Source of the DNA: an uncultured Limnohabitans sp.
Lineage (GTDB): Bacteria > Pseudomonadota > Gammaproteobacteria > Burkholderiales > Burkholderiaceae_C
DNA: 34,408 nt
Assembly (NCBI GenBank): GCA_937928195.1
Contig: CALEYZ010000009.1
Location: 1-34,408 of the forward strand
Direction of reading: 5' to 3'
Position 1 is the stretch's first letter. Every line of letters starts with the position of its first letter. The translations under genes and the position numbers were made by a program. The notes under the pieces were generated by a model. That model ran no database searches, was not told the origin of the DNA, and saw only the letters and a list, made by a program, of their open reading frames with translations. This document shows, piece by piece, positions 1-7,401 of the stretch.

Positions 1-1
1 C

Positions 2-571
2 CGCGATGGCAAAGGCGGCCCGCGTGGCGACAAACCTGGCTTCGGTGACAAAGCCGGTGGTCGATTTGACCGAGCCGACAAAGGTGACCGTTTTGAGCGC
101 CAAGACCGTGGTCCACGTTTGAGCGATGCGGCATTCAGAGCGCAACGCGATGCCAAAGAGCATGCCGAAATGGCACTGCGCAAATTAGCGGCACAGGCCC
201 ATGGCGAATCTTTGACTAACTTGCTGGCCGCTTGGGAAAAGCGTCAAGCTGATCAAGTGCCCACACCGCAAGAGTTGGGTCGCAACGTCAATGCTGCTGC
301 GCGTGCGGCATGGTCGCAAGCGGTCAGTCAAGCCCCCAAAGCTGAAGCAGGTGAAGCCATCTTGCGTCTAGAAATGGCGGCAGAAGTGCCAACGCCAGCT
401 GAGAATTTGAACGAGCGTCGGGCTCTGCAATTGCAATTGTTGACCCGTAAAAACCAACCGGGTCCTCAAGACACATGGGCACTGGACGTGACGGCTGTTT
501 TGTCGTCGGCCCACGATCCCAAAGTGGCGCGTCGTTTGCAAAACGCTTTGAAAAACTTGCTGCGACGTTGA
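2..571 (+). CDS. DUF349 domain-containing protein, C-terminal part (5' truncated by window edge)
   Basis: The reading frame is open from the left edge, so only the last ~189 residues are visible. The first ~39 residues are a low-complexity Gly/Arg/Asp/Lys tract (RDGKGG, RGDKPG, GDKAGG, RFDRADKGDRFERQDRG), followed by a helical Ala/Leu/Gln-rich domain that ends in ALKNLLRR. I recognise this tail from large DUF349 proteins of Comamonadaceae, in which coiled-coil DUF349 repeats precede an RGG-like linker and this end domain; the DUF349 repeats themselves lie outside the window. Function is not established; an RGG-like tract is compatible with RNA binding but that is inference. A TTG codon at 119 could be mistaken for a start, but the frame clearly continues upstream. 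It converges on lpxH with an 8-base gap and no obvious hairpin terminator between them. Confidence 0.75.
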   Translation, partial: RDGKGGPRGDKPGFGDKAGGRFDRADKGDRFERQDRGPRLSDAAFRAQRDAKEHAEMALRKLAAQAHGESLTNLLAAWEKRQADQVPTPQELGRNVNAAARAAWSQAVSQAPKAEAGEAILRLEMAAEVPTPAENLNERRALQLQLLTRKNQPGPQDTWALDVTAVLSSAHDPKVARRLQNALKNLLRR

Positions 572-579
572 GTCGCTGC

Positions 580-1365
580 TTAACGCGCTAGGTTGATTCG
601 CTCAACCAGACCACTGGCATGCCAACGCAAAACCTCCGCGCGAGGTTTTGTTGTTTGTGCGTCCCAATCGCTTAATACGCGACGCTGCAAATTTGAAGAA
701 CCTTCCAGCAGATGGTCGCCAGGCCGATGCGTGTGGCCATGCAGCAGGCAGGTGCATTGAGATTGCGCCAGTGCCGTTTGTGTCCATGCCTTGTCGACAT
801 CTGCATAGACTGTGGCGGGATCGTTTTTGTGCTGCTGACTTTGTACGCGCAATTGACGGGCAATGGCTTCACGCTCTGCAAGGGGTTTGGCCAAGAAGCT
901 TTGTTGCCAAGCAGGTTGACGAACGGTGCTGCGAAATGCTTGGTAATCCGAATCGGCCAAGCAGCCTTCATCACCGTGGGACAGTAGCCATCTTTGACCT
1001 GCAAAATTCAACACAGTGGGATCTGTTAAGTCGTGAACTGCACAAGACTTGAGAAACTCAGAACCCACCAGAAAATCGCGGTTGCCACGCATGAAGGCGA
1101 CGTGACGATTTGCAGCGCAATGGCGTAACTCAGCGCCACATTGCTGCAAGAAAGGGTGATGCAGTGCTGCATCATCGCCTACCCACACTTCAAACAAATC
1201 CCCGAGAATCCATACCGCATCGGCAGTGGTGGTTTGCATGTAGTGCTGCCACAGCTTGAAAGTGGCGAGGTCTTTTTCCTGCAAATGCAGGTCTGAAATG
1301 AAGTCAACCGTGCGCCAGTGTTCAGGTGCTTCGAACACCTGAAACGGCAACACGGTTGCTGTCAT
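580..1365 (-). CDS. lpxH: UDP-2,3-diacylglucosamine diphosphatase LpxH
   Basis: This enzyme hydrolyses UDP-2,3-diacylglucosamine to lipid X and UMP, the fourth step of lipid A synthesis, at the inner face of the cytoplasmic membrane. The 261-residue product shows the full calcineurin-like metallophosphoesterase signature: SDLHL (residues 24-28), GDLFEVW (55-61), GNRDFL (94-99), SHGDEG (129-134) and HGHTHRP (209-215), supplying the dinuclear metal ligands. Length fits the family (about 240-260). The start is ATG at 1365; no strong Shine-Dalgarno is visible, and it lies 18 bases after the ppiB stop, consistent with being last in the TPR-ppiA-ppiB-lpxH run and translated from the same message. 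All catalytic motifs are intact. Confidence 0.96.
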   Translation of the reverse strand: MTATVLPFQVFEAPEHWRTVDFISDLHLQEKDLATFKLWQHYMQTTTADAVWILGDLFEVWVGDDAALHHPFLQQCGAELRHCAANRHVAFMRGNRDFLVGSEFLKSCAVHDLTDPTVLNFAGQRWLLSHGDEGCLADSDYQAFRSTVRQPAWQQSFLAKPLAEREAIARQLRVQSQQHKNDPATVYADVDKAWTQTALAQSQCTCLLHGHTHRPGDHLLEGSSNLQRRVLSDWDAQTTKPRAEVLRWHASGLVERINLAR

Positions 1366-1383
1366 GGAAAGTGCAGGGCTGAA

Positions 1384-1890
1384 TTAAAGCGCCACAGCCT
1401 TTTCAATGATCACAGCCTCTTTGGGCACGTCGTCATGGAAACCATTGCGACCTGTTTTAACGCCTTCGATGGCATCGACAATCTCTGTTCCAGACACCAC
1501 GTGGCCAAATACCGCATAACCCCAGCCTTGCAAGGAGGGGGCCGTGTGGTTCAAGAACTCGTTGTCTGCGGTGTTGATGAAGAACTGGGCTGTGGCAGAG
1601 TGGGGCGCCTGGGTGCGCGCCATGGCCAAGGTGTACTTCTTGTTTTTCAAACCGTTGTTGGCTTCGTTTTGAATGGCCGCATCGGAATGCTTTTGTTCCA
1701 TGTTGGGTTCAAAGCCGCCGCCTTGAATCATGAAGCCAGGAATCACACGGTGAAAAATGGTGTTGTTGTAATGGCCTTTGTTCACGTAGTGCAAAAAGTT
1801 CTCAGCACTCAATGGCGCTTTTTCGGCATCGAGTTCAATGAGGATGACGCCTTTGCCGGCGATGTGAAGTTCTACTTGAGGATTGCTCAT
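1384..1890 (-). CDS. ppiB: Peptidyl-prolyl cis-trans isomerase, cytoplasmic cyclophilin (PpiB type)
   Basis: The 168-residue protein is a single cyclophilin domain catalysing cis-trans isomerisation of Xaa-Pro bonds. Visible signatures are IFHRVIPGFMIQGGGF (around residues 45-60, containing the catalytic Arg) and ARTQAPHSATAQFFIN (around 92-107). There is no signal peptide: it begins MSNPQVELH, directly at the fold, so it should be cytoplasmic. The ATG at 1890 is only 2 bases after the stop codon of the exported paralogue upstream, so the two are almost certainly co-transcribed and translationally coupled. It is closely similar to its neighbour apart from the leader and an insertion in the latter, which suggests duplication within the cyclophilin family. 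Confidence 0.95.
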   Translation of the reverse strand: MSNPQVELHIAGKGVILIELDAEKAPLSAENFLHYVNKGHYNNTIFHRVIPGFMIQGGGFEPNMEQKHSDAAIQNEANNGLKNKKYTLAMARTQAPHSATAQFFINTADNEFLNHTAPSLQGWGYAVFGHVVSGTEIVDAIEGVKTGRNGFHDDVPKEAVIIEKAVAL

Positions 1891-1892
1891 TT

Positions 1893-2585
1893 TTATTGCA
1901 CCAAAGTGATTGAAAGAATAGTGACAGGGGTTTTGGGAACGTCTGTTCTAAACGGTCCGCCCATGCCTGTTGGGGTGGTTCTGATTTTATTCACAACGTC
2001 CATGCCGGCTGTGACTTTGCCAAAAACCGTATAACCGAAAAGTTGTAGGGCATTGAGCAAGTTCTCGCGTGGCACGTTTTCATAGACCTGACCGCGGTAT
2101 TCAAAACGCTTCACTGGGTCGCCTTCGGGAATGGGCGTGGGATCTAAGAAAGCATTGTCGACCGTGTTGATGAAAAACTGGGCCGTGGCCGAGTGCGGGT
2201 CGTTGGTGCGCGCCATGGCCAAGTAGCCGGTTTGATTTTTCAAGCCAGCGGCCAATGCTTGGCGGCCTTCGTGCTGAACGGGGGTGCGTGTGGCGCGCTC
2301 TTTGTATTGCGCATCGTAGCCACCGCCTTGAACCATGAAGTTGGGGATGACGCGGTGAAAGATGGTGCCATCGTAGTGCTTGTCCTTCACGTATTGCAGG
2401 AAGTTGGCAACAGTTTTGGGGGCTTTATCGGGGTAGACCTCGACCATGATGTCGCCGAAATTGGTGGCGATTTTCAGTTTCGGGGCTTCTTGTGCTTGGC
2501 CAAGGGCCGGTATGCAAATGCCCAGGGCCAAAGCCAAGGTGCTGATCAACTTCAGGGCGTGACGGCGCATGGGAATGTGAGGCAT
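1893..2585 (-). CDS. ppiA: Exported peptidyl-prolyl cis-trans isomerase, cyclophilin (PpiA type)
   Basis: This is the periplasmic partner of the cytoplasmic cyclophilin downstream. From the chosen ATG at 2585 the product is 230 residues, with a basic N-region (MRRH), a hydrophobic core and a likely signal peptidase I site at ALGQAQ-E (around residue 32). The mature part has IFHRVIPNFMVQGGGY and ARTNDPHSATAQFFIN. Compared with the neighbour it contains an extra loop (PTPIPEGDPVKRFEYRGQVY region) as in other exported proteobacterial cyclophilins. The frame is open for 52 further codons upstream, but those overlap the TPR gene and have no signal-like content, so 2585 is preferred; an in-frame ATG at 2570 (MRRHALKL) is an alternative. 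It starts 4 bases after the TPR stop. Confidence 0.92.
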   Translation of the reverse strand: MPHIPMRRHALKLISTLALALGICIPALGQAQEAPKLKIATNFGDIMVEVYPDKAPKTVANFLQYVKDKHYDGTIFHRVIPNFMVQGGGYDAQYKERATRTPVQHEGRQALAAGLKNQTGYLAMARTNDPHSATAQFFINTVDNAFLDPTPIPEGDPVKRFEYRGQVYENVPRENLLNALQLFGYTVFGKVTAGMDVVNKIRTTPTGMGGPFRTDVPKTPVTILSITLVQ

Positions 2586-2589
2586 GGTG

Positions 2590-3126
2590 TTAACGCAATG
2601 TGCGTGTGTTGGTCGATGTGGTGGTTTGCGCAGCGGGCGCAGGCAATGGCAGCAGTTTGACGCCTTTGCCTGCGTTCTTGGCTTGAAGGTAGGCTTGCTG
2701 CGCCAAGGCGGTGTACACATCCCCCAGGTTTTGCAAGGCAACTGGGTAGTTGGGACGGGCTTGGACGGCTGATTTCAATGCCGTGAGTGCTTCTTCTAAC
2801 TGGCCTTGTGCCGCCAGCAAGACGCCCAGGTTGTTGTAAGGCTCTGGCAGCTCGGGAAACTCTTGAATCAAAGCTTGCAATTGCGCAATGGCTTCTGATG
2901 CTTGGCCTTGACCGGCCAAAATCTGGCTCGACATGAGTCGCCATTGCGGGGATTGAGCGGCTTTGGGGTTTTGCAGAACTTCAGCCGCAAGGCGTTGTTG
3001 GGCTTGGGCCCATTGCTTGTTTTGGAGCAGCTCTTCCACCTCAGACGTGGCGTCTGCCCACGATACGCTGCAGAAAAAGCAGAGCACGAGCGGTAAAACG
3101 CGGGCAATAACCCTTTGAATCGTCAT
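2590..3126 (-). CDS. Exported tetratricopeptide-repeat protein
   Basis: The product is 178 residues from the ATG at 3126. An N-terminal signal peptide (MTIQRVIARVLP, then LVLCFFCSVSWA) points to the periplasm. The mature region has about three TPR-like helical pairs: EVEELLQNKQWAQAQQRLAAEVLQ, an Ala/Gln-rich pair at EAIAQLQALIQEFPELPEPY, and a clear TPR at NNLGVLLAAQGQLEEALTALKSAVQARPNYP, followed by ALQNLGDVYTALAQQAYLQA and a Pro/Thr-rich tail. TPRs mediate protein-protein contacts; a specific partner cannot be named. It leads the minus-strand run with two cyclophilins and lpxH, so a role in envelope protein handling is a reasonable inference. An upstream TTG at 3159 extends the frame by 11 residues ahead of the signal peptide and is disfavoured. 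Confidence 0.85.
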   Translation of the reverse strand: MTIQRVIARVLPLVLCFFCSVSWADATSEVEELLQNKQWAQAQQRLAAEVLQNPKAAQSPQWRLMSSQILAGQGQASEAIAQLQALIQEFPELPEPYNNLGVLLAAQGQLEEALTALKSAVQARPNYPVALQNLGDVYTALAQQAYLQAKNAGKGVKLLPLPAPAAQTTTSTNTRTLR

Positions 3127-3178
3127 ATTTGGCAGCTTTGGGAGGTAAAAAGGCGTCAAGGGCCGCTCGAAAAGAGGC

Positions 3179-3208
3179 TTGGTCAGTGACTTATTTGGGC
3201 CTTATACT
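3179..3208 (+). promoter_or_regulatory. Possible sigma-70 promoter for cysS
   Basis: A TATACT hexamer (3203-3208) is a good -10 match. A weak TTGGTC (3179-3184) lies 18 bases upstream as a possible -35. It is placed about 100 bases before cysS, ahead of the leader hairpin. This is pattern matching only. Confidence 0.35.
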
Positions 3209-3223
3209 GACGCAAATTGTAAC

Positions 3224-3279
3224 GGAGGCCCCGTGTCCAAGCCGTCCTTGCAATATCTATGGGGCTGAGGCCCCTTTTT
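3224..3279 (+). promoter_or_regulatory. cysS leader: short leader ORF plus terminator-like hairpin (candidate attenuator)
   Basis: A GGAGG (3224-3228) precedes a GTG-initiated 11-codon frame (3233-3268, product M-S-K-P-S-L-Q-Y-L-W-G). Its stop codon lies inside the loop of a hairpin, GGGGC (3261-3265), TGAG loop, GCCCC (3270-3274), followed by five T residues (3275-3279). The same GGGGC arm could instead pair with GCCCC at 3228-3232, which overlaps the Shine-Dalgarno, giving two mutually exclusive structures. The cysS ATG follows 27 bases after the T tract. The layout resembles a translation-coupled attenuator, but the peptide has no cysteine codon, so a link to charged tRNA-Cys is not supported. 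The spacer between GGAGG and GTG is short (4 bases). Confidence 0.4.
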
Positions 3280-3306
3280 GCACCCGAACAACAAAAACAG
3301 TGATTC

Positions 3307-4683
3307 ATGAGCTTGCGCATCTACAACACGCTCTCCCGCGCCATTGCCGATTTTTCGCCACTTGAGGCGGGGCATGTCCGCATGTACGTTTGCGGCATGA
3401 CCGTCTATGACCTGTGCCATGTGGGGCACGCTCGTTCCAATGTCGCCTTTGATGTGGTCCAGCGCTGGCTCAAGGCCAGTGGCTACAAGGTCACGCACAT
3501 TCGCAACATCACCGACATTGACGACAAGATCATCAAGCGTGCCGTAGAAAACGGCGAAACCATTCGTGCCCTCACAGACCGCATGATCGATGCCATGCAT
3601 GCTGATTTTGATGCGCTGGGCATTGCCCGTCCCACGGCCGAGCCCCGTGCCACCGAATTTGTGCCGCAAATGCTCAGCATGATTGGCACGCTAGAACAAA
3701 AAGGTTTGGCCTACCGCACGCCGCAGGGCGATGTGAACTACGCCGTGCGCAAGTTTCCGGGCTACGGCAAGTTGTCTGGTAAATCGCTGGACGAGTTGCA
3801 TGCTGGCGAGCGCGTGGCCGTGCTCGATGGCAAAGACGACCCGCTCGACTTTGTGCTGTGGAAGGGCGCCAAAGCGTCCGAACCGGCCGATGTGAAATGG
3901 GACAGCGCGTTTGGCCCAGGCCGCCCCGGTTGGCACATCGAGTGCTCGGCCATGGCCTGCCAAATGTTGGGCAACAGCTTTGACATTCATGCCGGCGGTG
4001 CCGACCTGCAGTTCCCGCACCACGAAAACGAAATTGCCCAAAGCGAAGGCGCCACAGGTCAGCAGTTTGCGCACTTTTGGATGCACAACGGCTTCATCAA
4101 TGTGGACAACGAAAAGATGTCCAAAAGCTTGGGCAACTTCTTCACCATCCGCGATGTGCTCAAGGCGTTTGATGCCGAAACCGTGCGCTTCTTCTTGGTT
4201 CGCAGCCACTACCGCACGCCTTTGAATTACTCCGACGTGCATTTGAACGATGCCCGCGGTGGCCTGAAGCGCCTCTACACCGCCTTGCAAGCCGTGGTGC
4301 CGGCCGAGGTGCAGATTGACTGGGCCAACCCTTATGCCGCGCGCTTCAAAGCAGCCATGGACGAAGACTTTGGCACGCCTGAAGCCGTGGCCGTGTTGTT
4401 CGATTTGGCTGGTGAGGTCAATCGCAGCAAGTCGGCTGAACAAGCCGGTTTGTTGAAAGCCTTGGGCGGCATTTTGGGCTTGTTGCAAACAGACCCGCAA
4501 AGCTATTTGCAGGCCGGTGCCGGTTTGGACGAAGCGGCCATTCAGGCGCACATTCAAGCGCGCGCCGATGCCAAGGCTGCGAAGAATTTTGCAGAAGCCG
4601 ATCGCATTCGCAAACTCTTGCTGGCGCAGGGCATTGTGCTCAAAGACTCTGCAGCAGGCACCACGTGGGAAGCGTCTCAATGA
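3307..4683 (+). CDS. cysS: Cysteinyl-tRNA synthetase
   Basis: A class I aminoacyl-tRNA synthetase that activates cysteine with ATP and charges tRNA-Cys in the cytoplasm. The 458-residue product has the family length. Visible landmarks are the zinc-binding Cys29 in MYVCGMTVYD, the HIGH-type motif CHVGHARS (37-44), WHIECSAMA (a second zinc Cys, around residue 209), the zinc ligands in PHHENEIAQSE (around 234-244) and the KMSKS loop at residues 270-274 (EKMSKSLGN). The C-terminal anticodon-binding region contains the typical ARADAKAAKNFAEADRIR stretch with D-x-IR. Start ATG at 3307 gives MSLRIYNTLSR, the usual beginning. Its last codons overlap the glycosylase start (ATGA), so the two are translationally coupled. 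Confidence 0.98.
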   Translation: MSLRIYNTLSRAIADFSPLEAGHVRMYVCGMTVYDLCHVGHARSNVAFDVVQRWLKASGYKVTHIRNITDIDDKIIKRAVENGETIRALTDRMIDAMHADFDALGIARPTAEPRATEFVPQMLSMIGTLEQKGLAYRTPQGDVNYAVRKFPGYGKLSGKSLDELHAGERVAVLDGKDDPLDFVLWKGAKASEPADVKWDSAFGPGRPGWHIECSAMACQMLGNSFDIHAGGADLQFPHHENEIAQSEGATGQQFAHFWMHNGFINVDNEKMSKSLGNFFTIRDVLKAFDAETVRFFLVRSHYRTPLNYSDVHLNDARGGLKRLYTALQAVVPAEVQIDWANPYAARFKAAMDEDFGTPEAVAVLFDLAGEVNRSKSAEQAGLLKALGGILGLLQTDPQSYLQAGAGLDEAAIQAHIQARADAKAAKNFAEADRIRKLLLAQGIVLKDSAAGTTWEASQ

Positions 4684-5318
4684 GCAAAATTGACGAAGTC
4701 ATGACCCCCGAGTATTGGGCTGCTGCGTGCGCGCACCTGTCTAAAAAAGACCGGGTCATGAAGCGCCTCATTCCGCAATTTGGCAATGCCTGTTTGGTCT
4801 CGCGTGGCGATGCCTTTGTCACTTTGGCGCGCAGCATTGTGGGTCAGCAAATTTCGGTCAAAGCGGCGCAATCGGTGTGGAACAAGTTTGCAGCCTTGAG
4901 CAAAAAGATCACGCCAGCGGGCGTGCTCAAACTCAAGGTGGACGACATGCGCGCTGCAGGTTTGTCAGCGCGCAAAGTGGAGTACCTGGTGGACTTGGCC
5001 TTGCACTTCCATGGCAAAACCGTGCACGTCAAAGAATGGCAGAGCATGGACGACGAGGCCATCATTGCCGAGTTGGTGGCCATTCGCGGCATTGGCCGCT
5101 GGACCGCCGAGATGTTTTTGATTTTTCACCTCATGCGCCCCAATGTCTTGCCCCTCGATGATGTGGGCTTGATCAATGGCATCAGCAAGAATTATTTTTC
5201 AGGCGAACCCGTCAGCCGCAGCGATGCGCGCGAGGTGGCCCAAGCCTGGCAACCCTACAGTACTGTTGCAACTTGGTATATTTGGCGGTCGCTTGACCCG
5301 CTACCGGTTGAGTATTGA
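4680..5318 (+). CDS. DNA-3-methyladenine glycosylase II family protein (AlkA-like, HhH-GPD)
   Basis: A 212-residue base-excision repair glycosylase of the helix-hairpin-helix GPD superfamily, expected to remove alkylated purines from DNA. Visible features are SIVGQQISVKAA (52-63), the helix-hairpin-helix AIRGIGRWTAEMF (134-146) and the loop LPLDDVGL (157-164), in which the second Asp (161) aligns with the catalytic aspartate of the superfamily. It is shorter than E. coli AlkA because it lacks the N-terminal domain, as is common for betaproteobacterial homologues. The ATG at 4680 overlaps the cysS stop as ATGA; a TTG at 4665 inside cysS is less likely. A neighbour of cysS and accA in this order is familiar in Comamonadaceae. 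Confidence 0.92.
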   Translation: MSKIDEVMTPEYWAAACAHLSKKDRVMKRLIPQFGNACLVSRGDAFVTLARSIVGQQISVKAAQSVWNKFAALSKKITPAGVLKLKVDDMRAAGLSARKVEYLVDLALHFHGKTVHVKEWQSMDDEAIIAELVAIRGIGRWTAEMFLIFHLMRPNVLPLDDVGLINGISKNYFSGEPVSRSDAREVAQAWQPYSTVATWYIWRSLDPLPVEY

Positions 5319-5339
5319 GATCGATAAAGGAGGCCCATT

Positions 5340-6314
5340 TTGGCCAAACGCACATTCCTAGACTTTGAGCAACCCGTGGCGGAACTCGAAGGCAAAATTG
5401 AAGAACTGCGCTACGTGCAAAGCGAATCAGCGGTGGACATTTCGGAAGAAATTGACCAGCTCAGTAAAAAGAGCCACCAGCTGACCAAAGACATTTATTC
5501 GGACCTGACGTCTTGGCAAATTACCAAAATTGCCCGTCATCCCGAGCGTCCTTACACCATGGATTACATCCGTGAAATTTTCACAGACTTCGTGGAAATG
5601 CACGGTGACCGCCACTTTGCCGACGACTTGTCGATTGTGGGTGGCTTGGCGCGTTTCAACGGTTCACCTTGCATGGTCTTGGGTCATCAAAAAGGCCGCG
5701 ATACCAAAGAGCGCACACAGCGCAACTTTGGCATGAGCAAGCCCGAGGGCTATCGCAAAGCCTTGCGCCTCATGAAGACTGCCGAGAAATTCAAACTGCC
5801 CGTGTTCACGTTTGTGGACACACCCGGCGCCTACCCCGGCATCGATGCCGAAGAGCGCAGCCAGTCTGAAGCCATCGGCCGCAACATTTTTGAAATGGCC
5901 CAACTCGAAGTGCCCATCATCACCACCATCATTGGTGAGGGAGGCTCGGGCGGTGCGTTGGCCATTTCCGTGGCCGACTCGGTGCTCATGCTGCAGTACG
6001 CCGTGTACTCTGTCATCAGCCCCGAAGGTTGTGCTTCTATTTTGTGGAAAACAGCCGAGAAGGCTGAAGAGGCGGCGGAAGCTTTGGGCATCACGGCCCA
6101 TCGCCTGAAGGCCCTTAACTTGGTCGACAAAATTGTGAATGAACCTGTGGGCGGTGCACACCGTGATCACGCGCAAATGGCGGCGTTCTTGAAGCGCGCC
6201 CTGGGCGATGCATGGCGTCAAGTGACCGATTTGAAACCCAAAGAATTGGTCGAGCGTCGCTACGAGCGTTTGCAAAGCTATGGCCGTTTTACCGACACCA
6301 AAGCAAGCAAGTAA
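5340..6314 (+). CDS. accA: Acetyl-CoA carboxylase carboxyltransferase subunit alpha
   Basis: With AccD this subunit transfers the carboxyl group from carboxybiotin to acetyl-CoA, giving malonyl-CoA for fatty acid synthesis. The 324 residues match the family (about 320). Landmarks are the N-terminal FLDFEQPVAELEGKIEELR coiled segment, MHGDRHFADD (88-97), VLGHQKGRDTKER, FVDTPGAYPGIDAEERSQSE, and the oxyanion-forming GEGGSGGALAI followed by SVISPEGCASILWK. The start is a TTG at 5340, supported by a strong AAAGGAGG at 5326-5333 and by the resulting MAKRTFLDFEQP N-terminus; no in-frame ATG exists at this place. It begins 21 bases after the glycosylase stop and its 3' end overlaps tilS by 35 bases. 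Confidence 0.98.
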   Translation: MAKRTFLDFEQPVAELEGKIEELRYVQSESAVDISEEIDQLSKKSHQLTKDIYSDLTSWQITKIARHPERPYTMDYIREIFTDFVEMHGDRHFADDLSIVGGLARFNGSPCMVLGHQKGRDTKERTQRNFGMSKPEGYRKALRLMKTAEKFKLPVFTFVDTPGAYPGIDAEERSQSEAIGRNIFEMAQLEVPIITTIIGEGGSGGALAISVADSVLMLQYAVYSVISPEGCASILWKTAEKAEEAAEALGITAHRLKALNLVDKIVNEPVGGAHRDHAQMAAFLKRALGDAWRQVTDLKPKELVERRYERLQSYGRFTDTKASK

Positions 6315-7305
6315 GCTGGCAAATAAGCAGGCAAGTCATTCTGCATCGGGCGTCAGTTTGCTGCCGCCCAGCTTTCAGCCCAGTTTGCCGTTGGCCGTTG
6401 CGTTCAGCGGCGGTGCAGACTCCACGGCCTTGTTGCTGGCCTGCGTTCAGCAGTGGCCAGGGCAGGTGAGGGCCATCCACATTCACCACGGTTTGCAAGC
6501 CGCAGCCGATCAATTTGCCAGCCATTGCCAGCAACTGTGCGATCAACTGCAAGTGCCATTGGTTCAATGCCACGTCAACGCCAAGCATGCGGCCGGGCAA
6601 AGCCCTGAAGATGCGGCCAGGCGTGCGCGTTACGCCGCACTCAGCGATGCTGTTCACACCCATCCCGACCTGCAAGGCGTGAAGGCCATTGCCTTGGCTC
6701 AGCACGCTGATGACCAAGTGGAAACTTTGTTGTTGGCGCTGTCACGGGGTGCCGGGCTGCCAGGTTTGGCCAGCATGCCCGCGCAGTGGCTGCGCGATGG
6801 TTTGCAATGGCACCGACCCTTGCTGAATCTGCCGGGCGCCCATTTGCGTGCGTACCTTGAGCAGGCGCAAGTGGCCTGGGTGGAAGATCCCACCAACCAA
6901 GACGAGCAATTCACTCGCAACCGAATTCGCGCGCAATTGCTGCCGGCACTTGATCGCGCATTTCCCCAATTTCGCGACACCTTCGCGCGCAGTTCCGCGC
7001 ATGCAGCCGAAGCCCAAGAAATTTTGGACGAGTTGGCCGCGGCTGATTTGAAGGGCGTGCTGGAAGACGGCCTGCCCCGCATCAAGGCTTTGCAAAGTTT
7101 GAGTCCCGCTCGGCAGTCTTTGGTGCTGCGCCATTGGCTGAAAGTGACGCACCAAACCACCCCCAGCACCGCGCAACTGACCGAGCTGCTGTTACAAATT
7201 GCGGCTTGCACCACGCGCGGCCACCAGCTGCATTTGAAAGTGGGGCGCGGACATGTGCGCCGCGAAGGGGCGGTTTTGGCCTGGGTGGCAGAGGCGGGCC
7301 AGTAA
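6280..7305 (+). CDS. tilS: tRNA(Ile)-lysidine synthetase TilS
   Basis: TilS converts the wobble C34 of tRNA-Ile(CAU) to lysidine with ATP and lysine, so that the tRNA reads AUA. The PP-loop ATP-binding motif is FSGGADSTALL (residues 42-52). Further N-type ATP pyrophosphatase features are IHIHHGLQ, AQHADDQVETLLL and the family motif around WVEDPTNQDEQFTRNRIR. At 341 residues it lacks the long C-terminal extension of E. coli TilS (about 430), as is usual in many betaproteobacteria. The ATG at 6280 lies inside accA, in another frame, and yields a ~38-residue Lys/Gln/Ser-rich extension before the core; the true start could be further in, but no better ATG is available. Confidence 0.94.
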   Translation: MAVLPTPKQASKLANKQASHSASGVSLLPPSFQPSLPLAVAFSGGADSTALLLACVQQWPGQVRAIHIHHGLQAAADQFASHCQQLCDQLQVPLVQCHVNAKHAAGQSPEDAARRARYAALSDAVHTHPDLQGVKAIALAQHADDQVETLLLALSRGAGLPGLASMPAQWLRDGLQWHRPLLNLPGAHLRAYLEQAQVAWVEDPTNQDEQFTRNRIRAQLLPALDRAFPQFRDTFARSSAHAAEAQEILDELAAADLKGVLEDGLPRIKALQSLSPARQSLVLRHWLKVTHQTTPSTAQLTELLLQIAACTTRGHQLHLKVGRGHVRREGAVLAWVAEAGQ

Positions 7306-7331
7306 GCCAGAGGCTGGCCTCTAAAAAACCC

Positions 7332-7360
7332 CTGAAATACAGGGTTCTCCCGGGTACAAT
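7332..7360 (+). promoter_or_regulatory. Probable sigma-70 promoter of lysC
   Basis: CTGAAA (7332-7337, 4 of 6 to consensus) and TACAAT (7355-7360, 5 of 6) are separated by 17 bases, ideal spacing. The position is 41 bases upstream of the lysC ATG in the only gap between tilS and lysC, leaving a leader of about 35 bases. Confidence 0.55.
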
Positions 7361-7401
7361 CGTCGGGTTTTGCTGAAATTTCCCTTTTATAACTTTTAAA
7401 A

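Noticed and set aside
3127..3159. Upstream TTG start adding 11 residues to the TPR protein
   Set aside because: The signal peptide begins properly at the ATG at 3126; the extension would put MTPFYLPKLPN ahead of it without a ribosome site.
3691..4680. 329-codon open frame antisense to cysS
   Set aside because: cysS shows every family motif on the plus strand; the antisense product has no domain and no start context.
7309..7322. AGAGG-CTGG-CCTCT hairpin after tilS as a terminator
   Set aside because: The stem is short and is followed by A residues, not T, on the plus strand, so it would not end the tilS transcript. No gene on the other strand needs it.
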